Shown here: positions 49,900 to 61,818 of the stretch, one piece after another
How the letters are laid out: every line of letters starts with the position of its first letter
How positions within the stretch are numbered: position 1 is the stretch's first letter
Assembly (NCBI RefSeq): GCF_033958435.1
Contig: NC_134139.1
Location: 200,739,501-200,803,500, forward strand
Reading direction: 5' to 3'
Length of the DNA stretch: 64,000 bases
Origin: Carettochelys insculpta
Taxonomy: Eukaryota > Chordata > Testudines > Carettochelyidae
The notes under the pieces: model-generated
Seen by the model: only the letters and a program-made list of their open reading frames with translations
The model's database searches: none
What the model was told of the DNA's origin: nothing
Made by a program: the position numbers and the translations under genes

Positions 49900-52000
49900 A
49901 CATCGCCTCCTGAGCAGCGTTCCCCCTAATTTTTTCCAACCATAGGTGGAATAAATGTTACGTGCACCAAAGCACATGTAGATGTGCACTACCATAGAAA
50001 CACATACTGGCGGTTGCGGGCAGCTGTGGGTGCTCTGGTAACCAGCTGGGCGGCCCCTGAATCTCTCCTGGATGGCCGCCCAAGTGCTCAGCTTACAGGG
50101 AACATTGCTCCTGACCCACATCATCTGTTCCTTTTTGCTCCAAGAGAGGGGAAGGCAGATGGGTCGGGAATGCACAAACACTACACATTTCAAAGAACAA
50201 GTCACTAAAGGTAGGTAACTGTCTTTTGTTCTGAGTTCTTGCTCGCGTCACACTGATTCCAAGCAGTTGACTCCCAAGCAGTCTGTTGGAGGAAACGTCG
50301 GTGTACATGGATTTGCAGCCTGAAGCACCGATCTGCCCCCTGTGGCATCACTCCTGGCCTGCTGAGTGAGGGCACGATGTGAGGTGAAGGTGTGGCTTGA
50401 CAACTGAGTTGCAGCCTTGCAGAGCTCCCGCATTGGGACTTGTGCCAGGAATGCCGCTACGGAGGCCTCACCCTTGCAGAGCGTGCTGCTATCAGTGCAG
50501 GGGCTGGTCTCTGCCAAGTCGGAGCATGCTCGGATGCTGGACGTGATCCACAATAATATTCTTTGGGGCGACACAGCAAGGCCCTTCATCCTGTTCACTA
50601 GTGTGGTAAAAAGCTGGTTCGACTTCCAAAATGGTTTTGTCCTTTTGATATAAAAAGCCAGACCTGGCTAACATCCAGGGAATGGAGCCTGCGTTCCTGG
50701 CTGTCGGCATGCGGTTTATGGTAGAAAATGGGAAGAAATATGTCCTGGTCCGCATGAAATTGTGAGGCTGCCTTTGGAAGAAAGGACAAGGCTCTATTAC
50801 TGCCTCACCCAGCCTAAGAGGAAACCATATATGGCGACTTGGCTGTCAGGGCCTTAAGTTCAGACCCCCTCCTGGCTGAAGTTAGCGCCACCAGGAATGC
50901 CACCTCCCGTGAAAAGTAGAGGAGTGAGCCTGTGGCTAGGAGCTCAAGGAGGGGTCCCATTAATCTAGGTTAAGGTCCCACGTGGAGATCAGCAGTCACA
51001 CCTAGCCTCCCGAGCCAGTGCTGTGAGGACAGAGGTCCCTAGCTGCCTCAGAAGCGTATGGAGTGCAGCAGAGCTCCAAATCCTCCCCCCTGCTTGCCAG
51101 GGAATCCACCGGCACTGAACTCAATGAACACCTCTGCAGGGCCAGAGTCCATGGTATGGAGTTTCAAGCAGAGAGGATGAGAGGCTCGGCCTGGGCTCTT
51201 GCACTCAGCCGCTCTTAGAGTGGATGAGCAGCCTCCATTTCCTGTTTTGTGCTGCACTGGTGAGCGGGAATGGTGCTGAGCTGCCACATTCGATCAGGTG
51301 TTTGGTGCCAGGAGCGGCAGTGCCGAGAGTCTCTAGCCCCAGAATCCTTCCTCAGCACTGTAGCATCTCTGAAGCTGGTACACTCCCCCACCAAGGTGCT
51401 GGGAGCCGATTCCATCCGGCCCAGAACTGCTTGAGGATGGAAAGTTGTCTCCAAGAGAAGCAGCTTCACCCTGAACTCCCTTTTCTTTTTCGTTCTGAGA
51501 CAAAATCCCTCACAGATCTTGCGACTCTCTGTTCGGGGGGATTCTCCCGAGTGCGTTAAACAGGAGATGTGGGGGCACATTTGGATATAGGTCTTGGCAA
51601 GCCCCATATGGTTTAAACCACTGAGACTGAGGCATGCCCCAGTCCCATAGAAAAGGATGCAATAGCCAGAGGATACCCGTCAGTGGGAAGTCAGGACATG
51701 AACACTAAGACTAATACAACTATTCCAACTAGCTACAGATGAGAAGTTAAAGTGTCCACACAGGCAAGAGAGACCTGCAGCTCCAGGAATCCTCATGGGA
51801 AGTAAGAAGGAACTGAAGAGGCTGTGGGTTGGCAGTGCCCTATATGCATCACCCAAATGGCACAACTCCTAGGGATGCCTGGACCTTACCGGTCCTGCTG
51901 GGGGGTGGAGGGAACCTTCCAGCGACTGCACACAGCACGCACACACCTAGCTGGTGTCCACATGAGTAAGCGCTCAAAGAAGAACCTTTGCCTTTGAGGT
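49900..52000. repeat. Possible degraded long retroelement
   Basis: 50200-50240 (AAAGGTAGGTAACTGTCTTT, then GTTCTGAGTTCTTGCTCG) resembles end text of abundant turtle LTR/DIRS-like elements as I remember it. The interval shows no other repeat family and no protein motif. The class and limits are unknown. Confidence 0.3.
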
Positions 52001-54118
52001 GAAGGGCTCAATCTCTCCCTGCTTTGTTGGTCTAGAGGAGTGTGAAAATGTTTAATGGAACTGAACTGAGCAAACCCAGCTTGTAGGGAACCTCTGCTTA
52101 CAGCAGAGTTTGCTTTTTAAACGCCAGGCCAGCTGATGTTTGACTGGGTGCCTCAGCTGCGGTGTTGATAGCCAGCGTGTAAGTGTTGGGTAAGAGGATT
52201 CTGCTGTATTGTGTCTTGTTGGGAGCCCAGCAGAGAACTCAATGATTAGCCAAGCCTGCACAGAAGTGATGGAGAGCCAGGAATCATAGGACTTAACCAC
52301 TGACCACTCCCACCTCCATTAGCTCCACTGCCCAGCCAAGATCAGCCTGCTGCATGAAGGTAGGAGGGCTCCAATTTGGGCTGGAGTGTGGACAGGGCCC
52401 CCATGTCTGTTTGGGTAGGCAATGCCTTCCCTCGCCTTCACTGCCACCTATGCAATGGCCTAGTACTTGACTTCACCTGCAGCAAAAGCACCAGGAATTT
52501 TAAAATGATACAAAATCCATAATAAACTGCAGGAAGGTGGGAGACAGCTGCCTCCTTCGAGTCACCACATCAGGGCCTGGGGACATTCACACGTCGGGGA
52601 GTGGGACCCTAGCACCAGAATCCAAAGTGCAGGTAGAATTTCATCACAGCACCAGCGCTGTGCTCCAAAGGTGAGGTACCACGCACGCCAGCTGCAAGGA
52701 TTATGCATATCATCCTGCATACACAGTACAAGTAGGCGACCTCCTACCTTCCTCGGCTCCCATCTGTCCTGAGCAGCGGGAAGGGATCATATTCCAGCAC
52801 AAGCACTGCAAGCTCCTCTCTGGTATCCCCAGCTGGGCTCTAGGGCTGCATTCATAACAGATGGGCTTTGTGTCTGTGAACAGCGGCTCCCTCTCCTGGC
52901 CAGCAAGAAGTCAGTGTGGAAAAAAAAAAAAAAATCTTTCCCTTACCAGCACTCTGTGACCCAGGTGTTTTTGTGTAGACCAGAATCTTGTGCCTCAGAG
53001 CTCTAGGCCTTGGAAAACAACTCCCACCCCTCCCCATACAGAAGCGATTGGCATCAAGGGAAAGAAGAGGTGGCAAGTGCCAATGTAAGTCAAGCCCACC
53101 GCAGTAATCCCAAAAAGGAACATAGGAGACTCGCTCACCTCCAGAAGTGATGAGCACCTCAAGTCCCAACCAAGTTGGGAAGGCCACCCATGAAAATCAG
53201 ACCTTCGATTTGTAGCACAACTACGTTCCCTTAAATACACTGGGGTCTGAGAAGCTGGCTTGGTGATTTTGTGGATCCAGTGTGTCCTTTGTTAGGCTGG
53301 CAAGTGTGCTGCATTTAGATTTCCGGGGGGATTAAATCAATGTGGAGACAAAATAGAAAGATTATCAGCAGGGAGCTTATTTATTTGTCCAGTTTATAAA
53401 TGTGCTCATTGCAATTTCTAGCTGCAGGTACCAAAAATATAACCCCACCCGACCCCAGATTAATAGGTTTCAATGGACACAAGAATTAATGTTGGGAACA
53501 GATGAAACATTTTGTGCCAACAGATATTTCCAACCTCCACATGCGCAAATAAATTACATGCAGCTGGGAAACCTTCAAGCCAAAACACAACGTTTATAAG
53601 GAACTAAATATACAGCAATGCAAGATATAGGGAGTGGCTTTCCTGCTCTGTTTGTACAGCACCTAGCACAACAGTGCTCTGCTGCATGACTGTCTCTTAA
53701 GTGCTATCACAATACATATAATCCAGATCCAGCCTTAAATGCAAGTGGTGGAGTTGGGCCCACTGGGTGCCCTCATGAAGACACCTGGAACACAAGCAAA
53801 TCTGTTGGCCTGGCAACCCAGATAGGGCACGTCCAAAAACCAAAATTCCAAGTCAAAGGGCTTTGCTTAGGCTCTGAAGCACCAACAAGTGTTCACACTT
53901 CCTTTGATAGACAGCAGCTTAGCAGAAAGAAAGAAAAGCCCTGATGTGGCAGTCTGGATTTCAACAAGACTCCAAAACAGGCTGGAGCAAGGTCAGAAAA
54001 TGTTTCCATTGTGAAGAAATGAAATCACGCCAAGAACTTTCCTGGTGATGCCGCCAGCAGACACTAAGCTGCATGAGCCAACTTCTCTCCCTCATGAAAG
54101 GGGGAGAGTTCCCTGCAC
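52001..54118. other. Intergenic; SINE-tail scrap at 53640-53720
   Basis: A poly-A run lies at 52919-52934. CTGTTTGTACAGCACCTAGC at about 53647 marks an old SINE tail. No gene was seen. Confidence 0.45.
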
Positions 54119-54126
54119 CCCTAGGA

Positions 54127-54618
54127 CAGGGTCTGCAACCTGCAGCTCTTTAAGGACTTCTTTGTGGCTCCCAACACTATAACTGCAAAGTAAAAAAAAA
54201 AACAAACAAAACCCCCTCCTGATTATGTTCAATAAACGGTGAAGGTCTAAAAGCCCCAAAATGAACAACTATTTAAATAGCAAACTATGTGATCTCGAAA
54301 CGTTGGACAACTGTCCCTAGCATTCTCCAGAGAAAGGCTGTGCGGGAGTGAAAGTCAGGAAGACAGAAGTTCAAACACACTCGTAAAGTGTGAGGAAATG
54401 GCATATGTAAAATGTCTGTGAACATCCTGCAGGAATCATGTATCACATTACAAATCATTGTGTGTGCTCTGTTTTTAAAATAGAGGTCACAAAAAGTATG
54501 GGTTGACATTATTTATTAAGGACTGTGTCATTCACATACATTGTGGCTCTTAAGTTATTGAGTCTTTTACCAAATTGGAAAAAATGTCTTTTCTTGCTAT
54601 TTTGGATGCCGACCCCTG
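54127..54618. mobile_element. hAT-type non-autonomous element
   Basis: 492 bp. The ends CAGGGTCTGCAACCTGCAGC and GGATGCCGACCCCTG are inverted matches. The flanks CCCTAGGA (54119-54126) and CCCTCGGA (54619-54626) match at 7 of 8. Confidence 0.84.
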
Positions 54619-56989
54619 CCCTCGGAAGACAAGCCTAGTCCCGAACCAGTTATTTTTTCAGCTCACCAGCTGTATTTCTCTTTACATTTTTGAGTGAAGA
54701 CCCTGCCCCAAGGTTCTCATGCTGTAATTCTCAGTCTCCAGCAGGCCCATGACTCCCAGGCCAATGGGACAGAGGGGCTGAGTCCTCACCTCAAACTATG
54801 AACTACCCGTGGCCAAGGGCATATTTTGTTTTGCCCTATGAACACATCAGCCTTTCAACACCAGGTTGGTTAAGCTTCATGAGCATCTTCCATCTTCCCC
54901 TGAGCCCTGGGTTTTATCTGCCTGCAATCTAAAGGTCAAGTTCTTTGGCTTAAAGACTAGCTTTTAAATCAGCATTTGTACAGGACCCAGCACATCCATG
55001 TGGGCCCCCACATGCTACTGTAATGCAATAAATAAGGTGAGGGATGGAGATTTTTAAAGACCTCCATCCCTATTGCAAGTCAAGGGGAGACACACCCCTA
55101 GCCCCCACCTGGTCCATTGAAAGTCTCCCCAGTGGCAACATGCTGATGAAATAAACTCCAGCCTAAGACAAAGTTTGCTATATAGCAGTAGCCAATATAG
55201 CTTCAGAACTGGCTAGACACCATGGACTTACCCCGTACAAGCACCGAAGATGAAGTTTTTCTGTGTTGTAGAAGGGGCAGATCTTCAGCTGGCAGTGAAG
55301 ATACTGACCACCTATGAATGCCATAGGGGAATTACAAAGATAGGTGTCTGAACAGGAAGCATGGTCCATTGGTTAGGGTGTGCACCTAATACTTGGGATA
55401 TGGTTTCAATCTCCACTCTGCCATAGACTTCATGTGTAATCTTAGGTAAGTCACTTAGCCTTTCACTCTCAGTGCCTTACCTGTAACAGGGACAGTGCTT
55501 TCCTACCACCCAGGGATATTGTGTGGAAAAACACTCCATGGAATATAAGGCAGACATGATAGTAAAAGGAGCTACATAGGTAGCTGAAACAGAGTGCATT
55601 GACTCATCTCAGAAAGCCTGGACATTGTGAACTAAGGTGGAAACATGGGTCAGTCACCCCTGCTGGGATGAAATTGGCTCACATGCACAAACTCCTAGGG
55701 TGTCCATCAGTCATTGCACAGAAAAATCAATCCATTGCTCCATTATTTAGATACAGCGAGTGAAGCTAGAATCGGGCTTACCTCCTGTTCACCTTGCTTT
55801 CGTCCAGCTGATGATGGCTAACGTTGCAACACAAGGTGGTTTTGGTTTTGGTTTGAAGGTCTGGCTGTGCAGCAGACGTCTTATGTACATTGCGTTTCAC
55901 CTTCACTAGATTGCACATTCCGGCAGGGAGTGGGGGAGTTTCAACACATTATGGAGCCTCATGGTGATGGACATACTCAAAGCCTTTTTTGTTCAAACAA
56001 AACAAAACAAAAAAAAGAGGAGCTGGTACTTAGCCAGCTCCTCACCCCCCACTCCCAGCCAATCTCATGGTCGGGGCTGCCAAGGTACCAGTACCAGCAC
56101 AAAAAAGAAAAGCACTGGAGATATTATAGCAGTATGAACTGGAATCTAGTAAGGCTAAGTGACTTCCACAACTTCTCACTCACATTTCTACCCCTTGCTG
56201 GTCCCCAAGCTCCATTCACAGTAGCTGCAGGAACCCACTTTGGCTTTGCCTGTAACTAGAGCATAATGTTACCCTCCCTCCCACCAGAGGGCCACAGGCC
56301 TCCATCTATACTCAAGATACTCATCTGGTCCCCGTTACTCTAGTATCTAAGCTCTTTAAACTATGAGGTATGTATCCTCACAACGCTCCTGTGAGGTAGG
56401 GCTGTTTTGTTTTCACTGAGACACTAAATGACTTGCCAAAGGTCATACAATGAGGCAGAAAAGGGAACTGAATCCAGCTCTCAAAACCTAGCCCAATGAA
56501 GGGCTCGAACTACTGGGCTGATTCTTAGTGCAGGCTGCAGGAGACGCAGACACACTCATTTCCATCACTGCTCCCGTTACATTAGCCTTCCTGGGCAGAG
56601 GAAGAGTTGTGTGATGCAGGAGAGCTCCTGGAAAACCTTCTTTCTCCTCCCTGAGAGTGGCCTTAACTGAGCTGTTCAACATGATCACTCTGGCATTTCC
56701 TTTTCTGGGGCAAAACATCAGTGAGAGACGTGCTGAACTGCTAAACCAGAAGGCGACTGTTTTACAAAACAACACAGAAGCAATCCACCCATCAAAACTG
56801 GACAAAAGGAAAATGGAGTCTAAAATCAGAGTCTGTCAATAGATACTCTGGCTTTTGTGCTTGCTCTAACCAGAAATAAGAGGTGCAACCAAGGCAGGGA
56901 TATCCACTGGCTATTCTAGGGGCAACTCTTTTGTGTTAAAGGGCAAATGCAATTAACTTTTTCATATCTGGCTACACCGGGACTGGGAG
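54619..56989. other. Intergenic; two MIR pieces and an old SINE tail
   Basis: A SINE-tail-like scrap lies at 54940-55030. A MIR-type SINE lies at 55360-55590 (plus; GGTTTCAATCTCCACTCTGC, AGGTAAGTCACTTAGCCTTT). A complemented MIR lies at 56360-56480 (CTCACAACGCTCCTGTGAGG). The 130-codon ORF at 55867-56259 has no recognisable content. Confidence 0.6.
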
Positions 56990-57640
56990 GTTGCGAGATA
57001 GTCAAAATTTTTGGATAATAGAGAGGTATACCTAGCAATACCTAAACACTAAAGAAAAACCAAGATCAGACATTTAAAAAAAATGTATGCAGAATACTTT
57101 ATTTACCCACCTTGGTAGTATCGTGCACTGTGAAATTACACTGTATTTATTTGTATTTACTTTCAATATACTGTGCTTATCCTGAGAATAGGATGGATGT
57201 AGAAGGTCACCAACAAGAAATTATACAGGATGATACAGCAGAAAGAGAACCTCCTGCAAAAAGTTATACAATGGAAGCTACAGCTATTCAGGCATATCTG
57301 CAGAATGAATGACGAACGAAAAATCAAGACCCTGGTATTCAGCTTAATGGACGATTTGGATAAGAGAGAGGCAGACCCCACAGAGAATGGGTAGATAATA
57401 TAGTAGACTGGTGCAGAGCTAGTCCACAGAAACTAAGCCACTCCGCACTGGACAGGGAGAGATGGAAGGAAATAGTGAGAAAGACCTCAGATACCAACGG
57501 GTACTAAGCCCATGATTGTTGATGATGATGATGATACTGTGCTTGTGGAAAATGTAACTAAAATTTACTTATGGTTAAAAAAACTGGTTATTTGAGAGTT
57601 GTGGGAAACAGAATGCTGGTTAAGACAGTTCACTCTAACC
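56990..57640. mobile_element. Tc1/mariner-type MITE, second family, interrupted
   Basis: The outer parts (ATGTATGCAGAATACTTTAT on the left, TTACTTATGGTTAAAAAAAC and TTATTTGAGAGTTGTGG on the right) match 20719-20935. The middle is displaced by an insertion at 57179-57533. Confidence 0.65.
57179..57533 (+). mobile_element. Non-LTR retrotransposon 3' end with (TGA)n tail
   Basis: 355 bp, flanked by a perfect 11-bp duplication, ATACTGTGCTT (57168-57178, 57534-57544). Broken frames read KTLVFSLMDDLDK, then shifted RGRPHREWVDNIVDWCR and LDRERWKEIVRKTSDTNG, the Arg/Trp-rich C-terminus typical of several non-LTR RT proteins. It is followed by a GTTGATGATGATGATG tail. An RTE-like or related clade is possible, but I cannot fix it. 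Confidence 0.8.
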
Positions 57641-57671
57641 TCTCCATTTCTACAACAGAAACGGAACAGTA

Positions 57672-57977
57672 CAGGTTGAACCTCTCTAGTCCGGCACCAA
57701 ACCAGAGCATTTGTTGAACCATGAGAGGCCAATGTTGTCTAGCATGTTACCAACACTTCCACTGCTTGCTGGGCTCTTAGAAGACATGCAGGGGTAAACT
57801 GCAGCTAAATAACAGCACAGAACACTGAAAGCCAGGACTGGTGGCTGTAAACAAACTTTACAGGACCACAGAAAACTTGGCCACACCCTTGACAAGTGGA
57901 CATCCAGCTAACTATAATCATGCCAAACCACAGATATTACTGGACCAGAAAGTGCTAGACTAGAGGGGTTCAACCTG
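57672..57977. mobile_element. Tc1/mariner-type MITE, copy 2
   Basis: 306 bp. The ends CAGGTTGAACCTCTCTAGTC and AGAGGGGTTCAACCTG are flanked by TA on both sides (57670-57671, 57978-57979). Confidence 0.9.
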
Positions 57978-58959
57978 TAATGCACTAGCATCAGATCCAA
58001 AATTAGCTGTTTGATATAAGGCTATGCTGTGCTTTGTTTTCCAAAGGTGAAACAGAGCAGCCTAAGTTACACTGCAGGAGGGCCTGTATTTTGCCCCCTG
58101 AGCACCCATCAGTTCATACAACTCACCCAAAAACTCAGACCGTATTTGCTGCTTCTCACATGGTTTTAAACAGTAGCAGTCAGTCCGAGAGAACATCAAA
58201 GGTAAAAGCTTAATAATAAACTGCAGAATGAAGCTGCTGTAGCACATCCGCTGGTGCAGGGAGTTAGTGAGATTAGAACTGGCTACAACAGTCTCTCTGT
58301 TACTATTCCCATACTGAGCACATCCCAAATGCTATTTTATATTAATAAAAAATACAATCCAGAGTTCGTTCCATTGGAAACTAATTTCAATGTGAGATTA
58401 GCAACCAACTGTTAGTTAAAATAGAGGAAAATCCATCTTGTGAAACATGTCCAACCAGGCAGACCCCAGCTGCTAAAACGAAATCGAAACAGGGAAGGGA
58501 AGTTGGACTGATTGCTTACCCAGGCAGCAGAGCACGGCTACGCTCCTGCTCGCTCTCCCTCTGCTAGGCTGCTGGGTGTTATTGACAGATGTCTGGTGAC
58601 AGGCCATGCAAGCAGCACAGCAGGACAATTCTGCCAGGTGCAGTCAATACGAGTGGGTTACTGTTCAAGTACCAAGCTGACTTTGCTCCTTTTGTTAAAT
58701 GAGGAAGAAAATGAATATGTCTGCGCTTGAAGTAAATGACACCAAACATGATTGTTCTGGATAAGTTAAGAAATGCCCCGTTCCGTCCTGACCTGTTTTC
58801 TGTCCTGGTTTCATCTGGGCTGGAATCACTATCTGGGACTGACAAACCATCCATTTCAACTGAAAGCTCAGAAATAGCAAGGACCTTTGGGTGGGGTGTG
58901 CGCGGGGGTATTCATTCACCCTCAGTGGCAGGTGCTTGTGTGCTGGGTACTAGAATTAT
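57978..58959. other. Intergenic; no gene seen
   Basis: Only short chance ORFs, with no repeat border recognised. Confidence 0.4.
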
Positions 58960-59334
58960 GGCTGTGTCCACACCACATGCCCCTTTCGAAAGAGGAATGC
59001 AAACGAGGGAGATTGAAAATGCAAATAGAGTGCTGAATGCAAATCTCACGCTTCATTTGCATAATTTTGCACAATCGTGTTTTCAGAAGAGACTCTTTCG
59101 AAACCAAAAAACGGCCGTTTTCCAAAGAACCTTTCCTCCGATTTTGTTTCAGGGATCTTTTGAAACCAGGGTTTATTTTCAAAGGAATTGTGTCCACAGG
59201 GCCGGTTTTGCTTTCAAAAAAGTCTCTTCCAAACACGTGATTGCGTGAGATTACGCAAAATGACTGCGGGATCTGTAAATCAGCACTTCATTTACATTCC
59301 CCTTTCAAAAGGGAAACGTGGCGTAGATGCAGCC
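58960..59334. mobile_element. Palindromic MITE, TTTCGAAAG/ATGCAAAT type
   Basis: 375 bp. The ends are GGCTGTGTCCACACCACATG and ACGTGGCGTAGATGCAGCC. The arms carry CCCCTTTCGAAAG and GAAAACGGCCGTTTTC-like text. Overlapping ORFs on both strands follow from the palindrome. Confidence 0.78.
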
Positions 59335-59930
59335 TGTGAGCCTCGCCAGGGGCTTGCTGATCAGCGCTCTCAGCCATAGTGCAGTTTGTCCCTGTAATGC
59401 CAGCCAGGGGTCCAGACAGAAAGGGCAGCAATTTCGCCCCCATGGATCACGTGAACAAGCAGGACGCCAGCGCTGGTGGGAACTGGGGAGCAGGAGTATA
59501 TAGGGCAAGCTAGTGCTCACTCTGGGAGACCGCAGGACGGAAGCAAGTTCTGGAGCGAGGACTGCCCTCGGCATTAGGGAAGAGGTGTAGAGATCGAATA
59601 GTTAGGAGGAGGACTGCCAGAAGGAGACCGGAGAGAAAGCGTGAGTAGAAAAGGCCAGTGTAGGAAGCAGCCCTATGACAGGCAGCGTTCTGCTCCTCAA
59701 GTGCGTCTACAGTGCAGCTAGGAGCAAGGCCCCCAGGTCGGAGAGGCGGACTCACACCAGCAGGCTTCAGCGAGGGCACCTAAAAACAGCAACGGGGACA
59801 TTGCAGCTTGGGCAGCAGCTCATGTTCTGCGCTCAGGTGCCCAGCCAAAGGCCTTGTTTCTACTACTGTGGGCTATTGACCTCAGTTATGCAAATTTAGC
59901 TTTGGGACTAACGTAAGTGAAGTCGATATA

Positions 59931-60407
59931 CAGTATATTCTTTGTTACCCAGATCTTCACTAACTGGAACACTTCATGAATGGCAGTTTACATTTTTTTT
60001 TCTTTGCTAACTGGAAAAAAATTTGAAAATGACCCATAACGCATTTCCAGTTGTAGTGTTTTGTGTATAAAGGTTAGCCTATAGGGTGATACACGGCATG
60101 TTAAAATAGCACCAAGAGAGAATGTCATGTATAGTTCATATACAGGTCAGAATGGGGAGATCAAAGAAGTTTTTGTACATCTGGGATGAGTCCCTGATGC
60201 TGTGTGTGTGAAACCAGAATCAAGTTACATGTGCACGTAGTTAGTGTTAAGCATCCTGCATGTTTGGTTTCACAGGTTACAAAGCATATCAGAGCCATGT
60301 GTGAGAGTCTCTGACCAATGGCATACTTCTCTGTTAACCAGAAACTTTGATTAACCGGAATCCCTCATTCCCTGTTGTTTCCGGATAACAAAGAGTATAC
60401 CGTACTG
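59931..60407. mobile_element. Tc1/mariner-like non-autonomous element, degraded
   Basis: CAGTATATTCTTTGTTACCC on the left and GGATAACAAAGAGTATAC near the right are inverted ends, with ACTAACTGGAA and TTAACCAGAAAC/TTAACCGGAA inside. A TA precedes the left end; the right flank is unclear. Confidence 0.6.
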
Positions 60408-61818
60408 AGGTCTGCTCACCATGGTATCTTCATGGCTGTAAACTGAGAACTGACACCCTCCCACTGACTCTGTCTACACATCTCGCATTGGTGGAGTACC
60501 AGAGAGTTAACAGGAGTGTGTTCAATGCTCAATTTGTCGCATCTCTAAATAGACCCCATCTGGACTGATCGCTACCCATCCATCTATCCCGTAGCAAAGA
60601 CATGCCCTAGGTCTCCACCAGAAGCACCACAGCCACACTGCCATTTCCAGCTCTGTGGCTTGAGCTAAGCTAGCACAAGTCTGTGTACCTGGATGGGGAG
60701 CCTTGCCCAGCTGCAGTGTAGACACACTCACAGCAGAGTGGAAAGAGGAGATGGGCTCCTTCACGGTGCCATCTGGAAGTGGGAGTGAAAAAATCCCCCA
60801 GAGCAAACGCCTTCTCAACCGTGCAGCAGGGCTTGGTCAGATGACTATAGAAGTGAAGACCCCCTGTTGTACTTTGAACTCAGACTTGTCCGGAAGACTC
60901 TTGCTTTGGGCAGAGCTCATGATACAAAAATCACCCAGTCACTAACACAGTGGCTGTTCCTCCAAGCGGAGGAGAAGCAAGCAGCTGGGGAAATACCTCT
61001 CTGGAAGGAGGGCTGCAGATGGCCAAGTTTCAAGACATTGCAATACACAAGAGGCATCGTGCTTCAGTTAAGATTACTCTATAACTTCTCTGTGCTTCAG
61101 ACAGAAGAGCGAGGCCATGCTAGAGGAGATGGCAGTTCCTACTGCCGCAGCACAGCCCCAGTGCTAGAGTCAGAATCAGGCCGATAGGGTCTGGCATTTG
61201 TCATACCCACTGGCGCTGCTTGCATGCTGTTTAATACACTCTGCCAGTTCTCTGTCACACACTCCTCCTCTCCCAAGCAGTTAATGCATTAGAACGACGT
61301 TTGCATTTTGCTTTGATGCAGGACGTAGGAGTGGCTGAGAAGTATGTGCTGGATATGAATAGAGCTCGAGCAGTGGGAGATTCTGTAGTACACGGATTGT
61401 CACTGGAGACAGCCAGTCCCTCGCCCCTTCCGGAGAACAACTGCTATGGCAGTGTTGCATGTGTGGTGGAACACACGTCCCAGGCAACCACCTGCCCGTC
61501 GACAGAACCCCAAACATAACCGAGTACTATTGTTACAACTTCTGTTTAGCAAGAGTTACTGCGCTGTGACTGCAAAGAGGCTCTGCTGCTTGCAAGGTAC
61601 TGTGCAAGGCTGGTCTTCGTGTCCGTAGACTGGAGAAGACTGTGGCCATGTCAGAGGCAGGACATGCACTTTTCCAGAGACGGACTCCAGCAGAGCTCCT
61701 GCCAGACAAGAGCTGGAGCTGTACACTCCGGTGGAGACCTGGGAGTAAGGCATTAACAAAGGTGCCAGAGGACTGGATTGGACACCAAGCTCACGCTCCC
61801 AGCTGCAGTCTCACTCCA
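60408..61818. other. Region 3' of the unidentified ORF; no gene seen
   Basis: This would be the 3' UTR and beyond if the ORF at 61819-63183 is a terminal exon. The complement of an ATTAAA hexamer sits at 61228-61233. No repeats were recognised, which is unusual for this window. Confidence 0.4.

Noticed and set aside
55867..56259. 130-codon plus-strand ORF
   Set aside because: It contains a translated A-rich tract (KTKQKKEE), with no family resemblance and no splice signals of note.
58736..59248. 170-codon plus-strand ORF with a 104-codon mirror on the minus strand
   Set aside because: Most of it is the palindromic MITE at 58960-59334; a palindrome opens both strands together.
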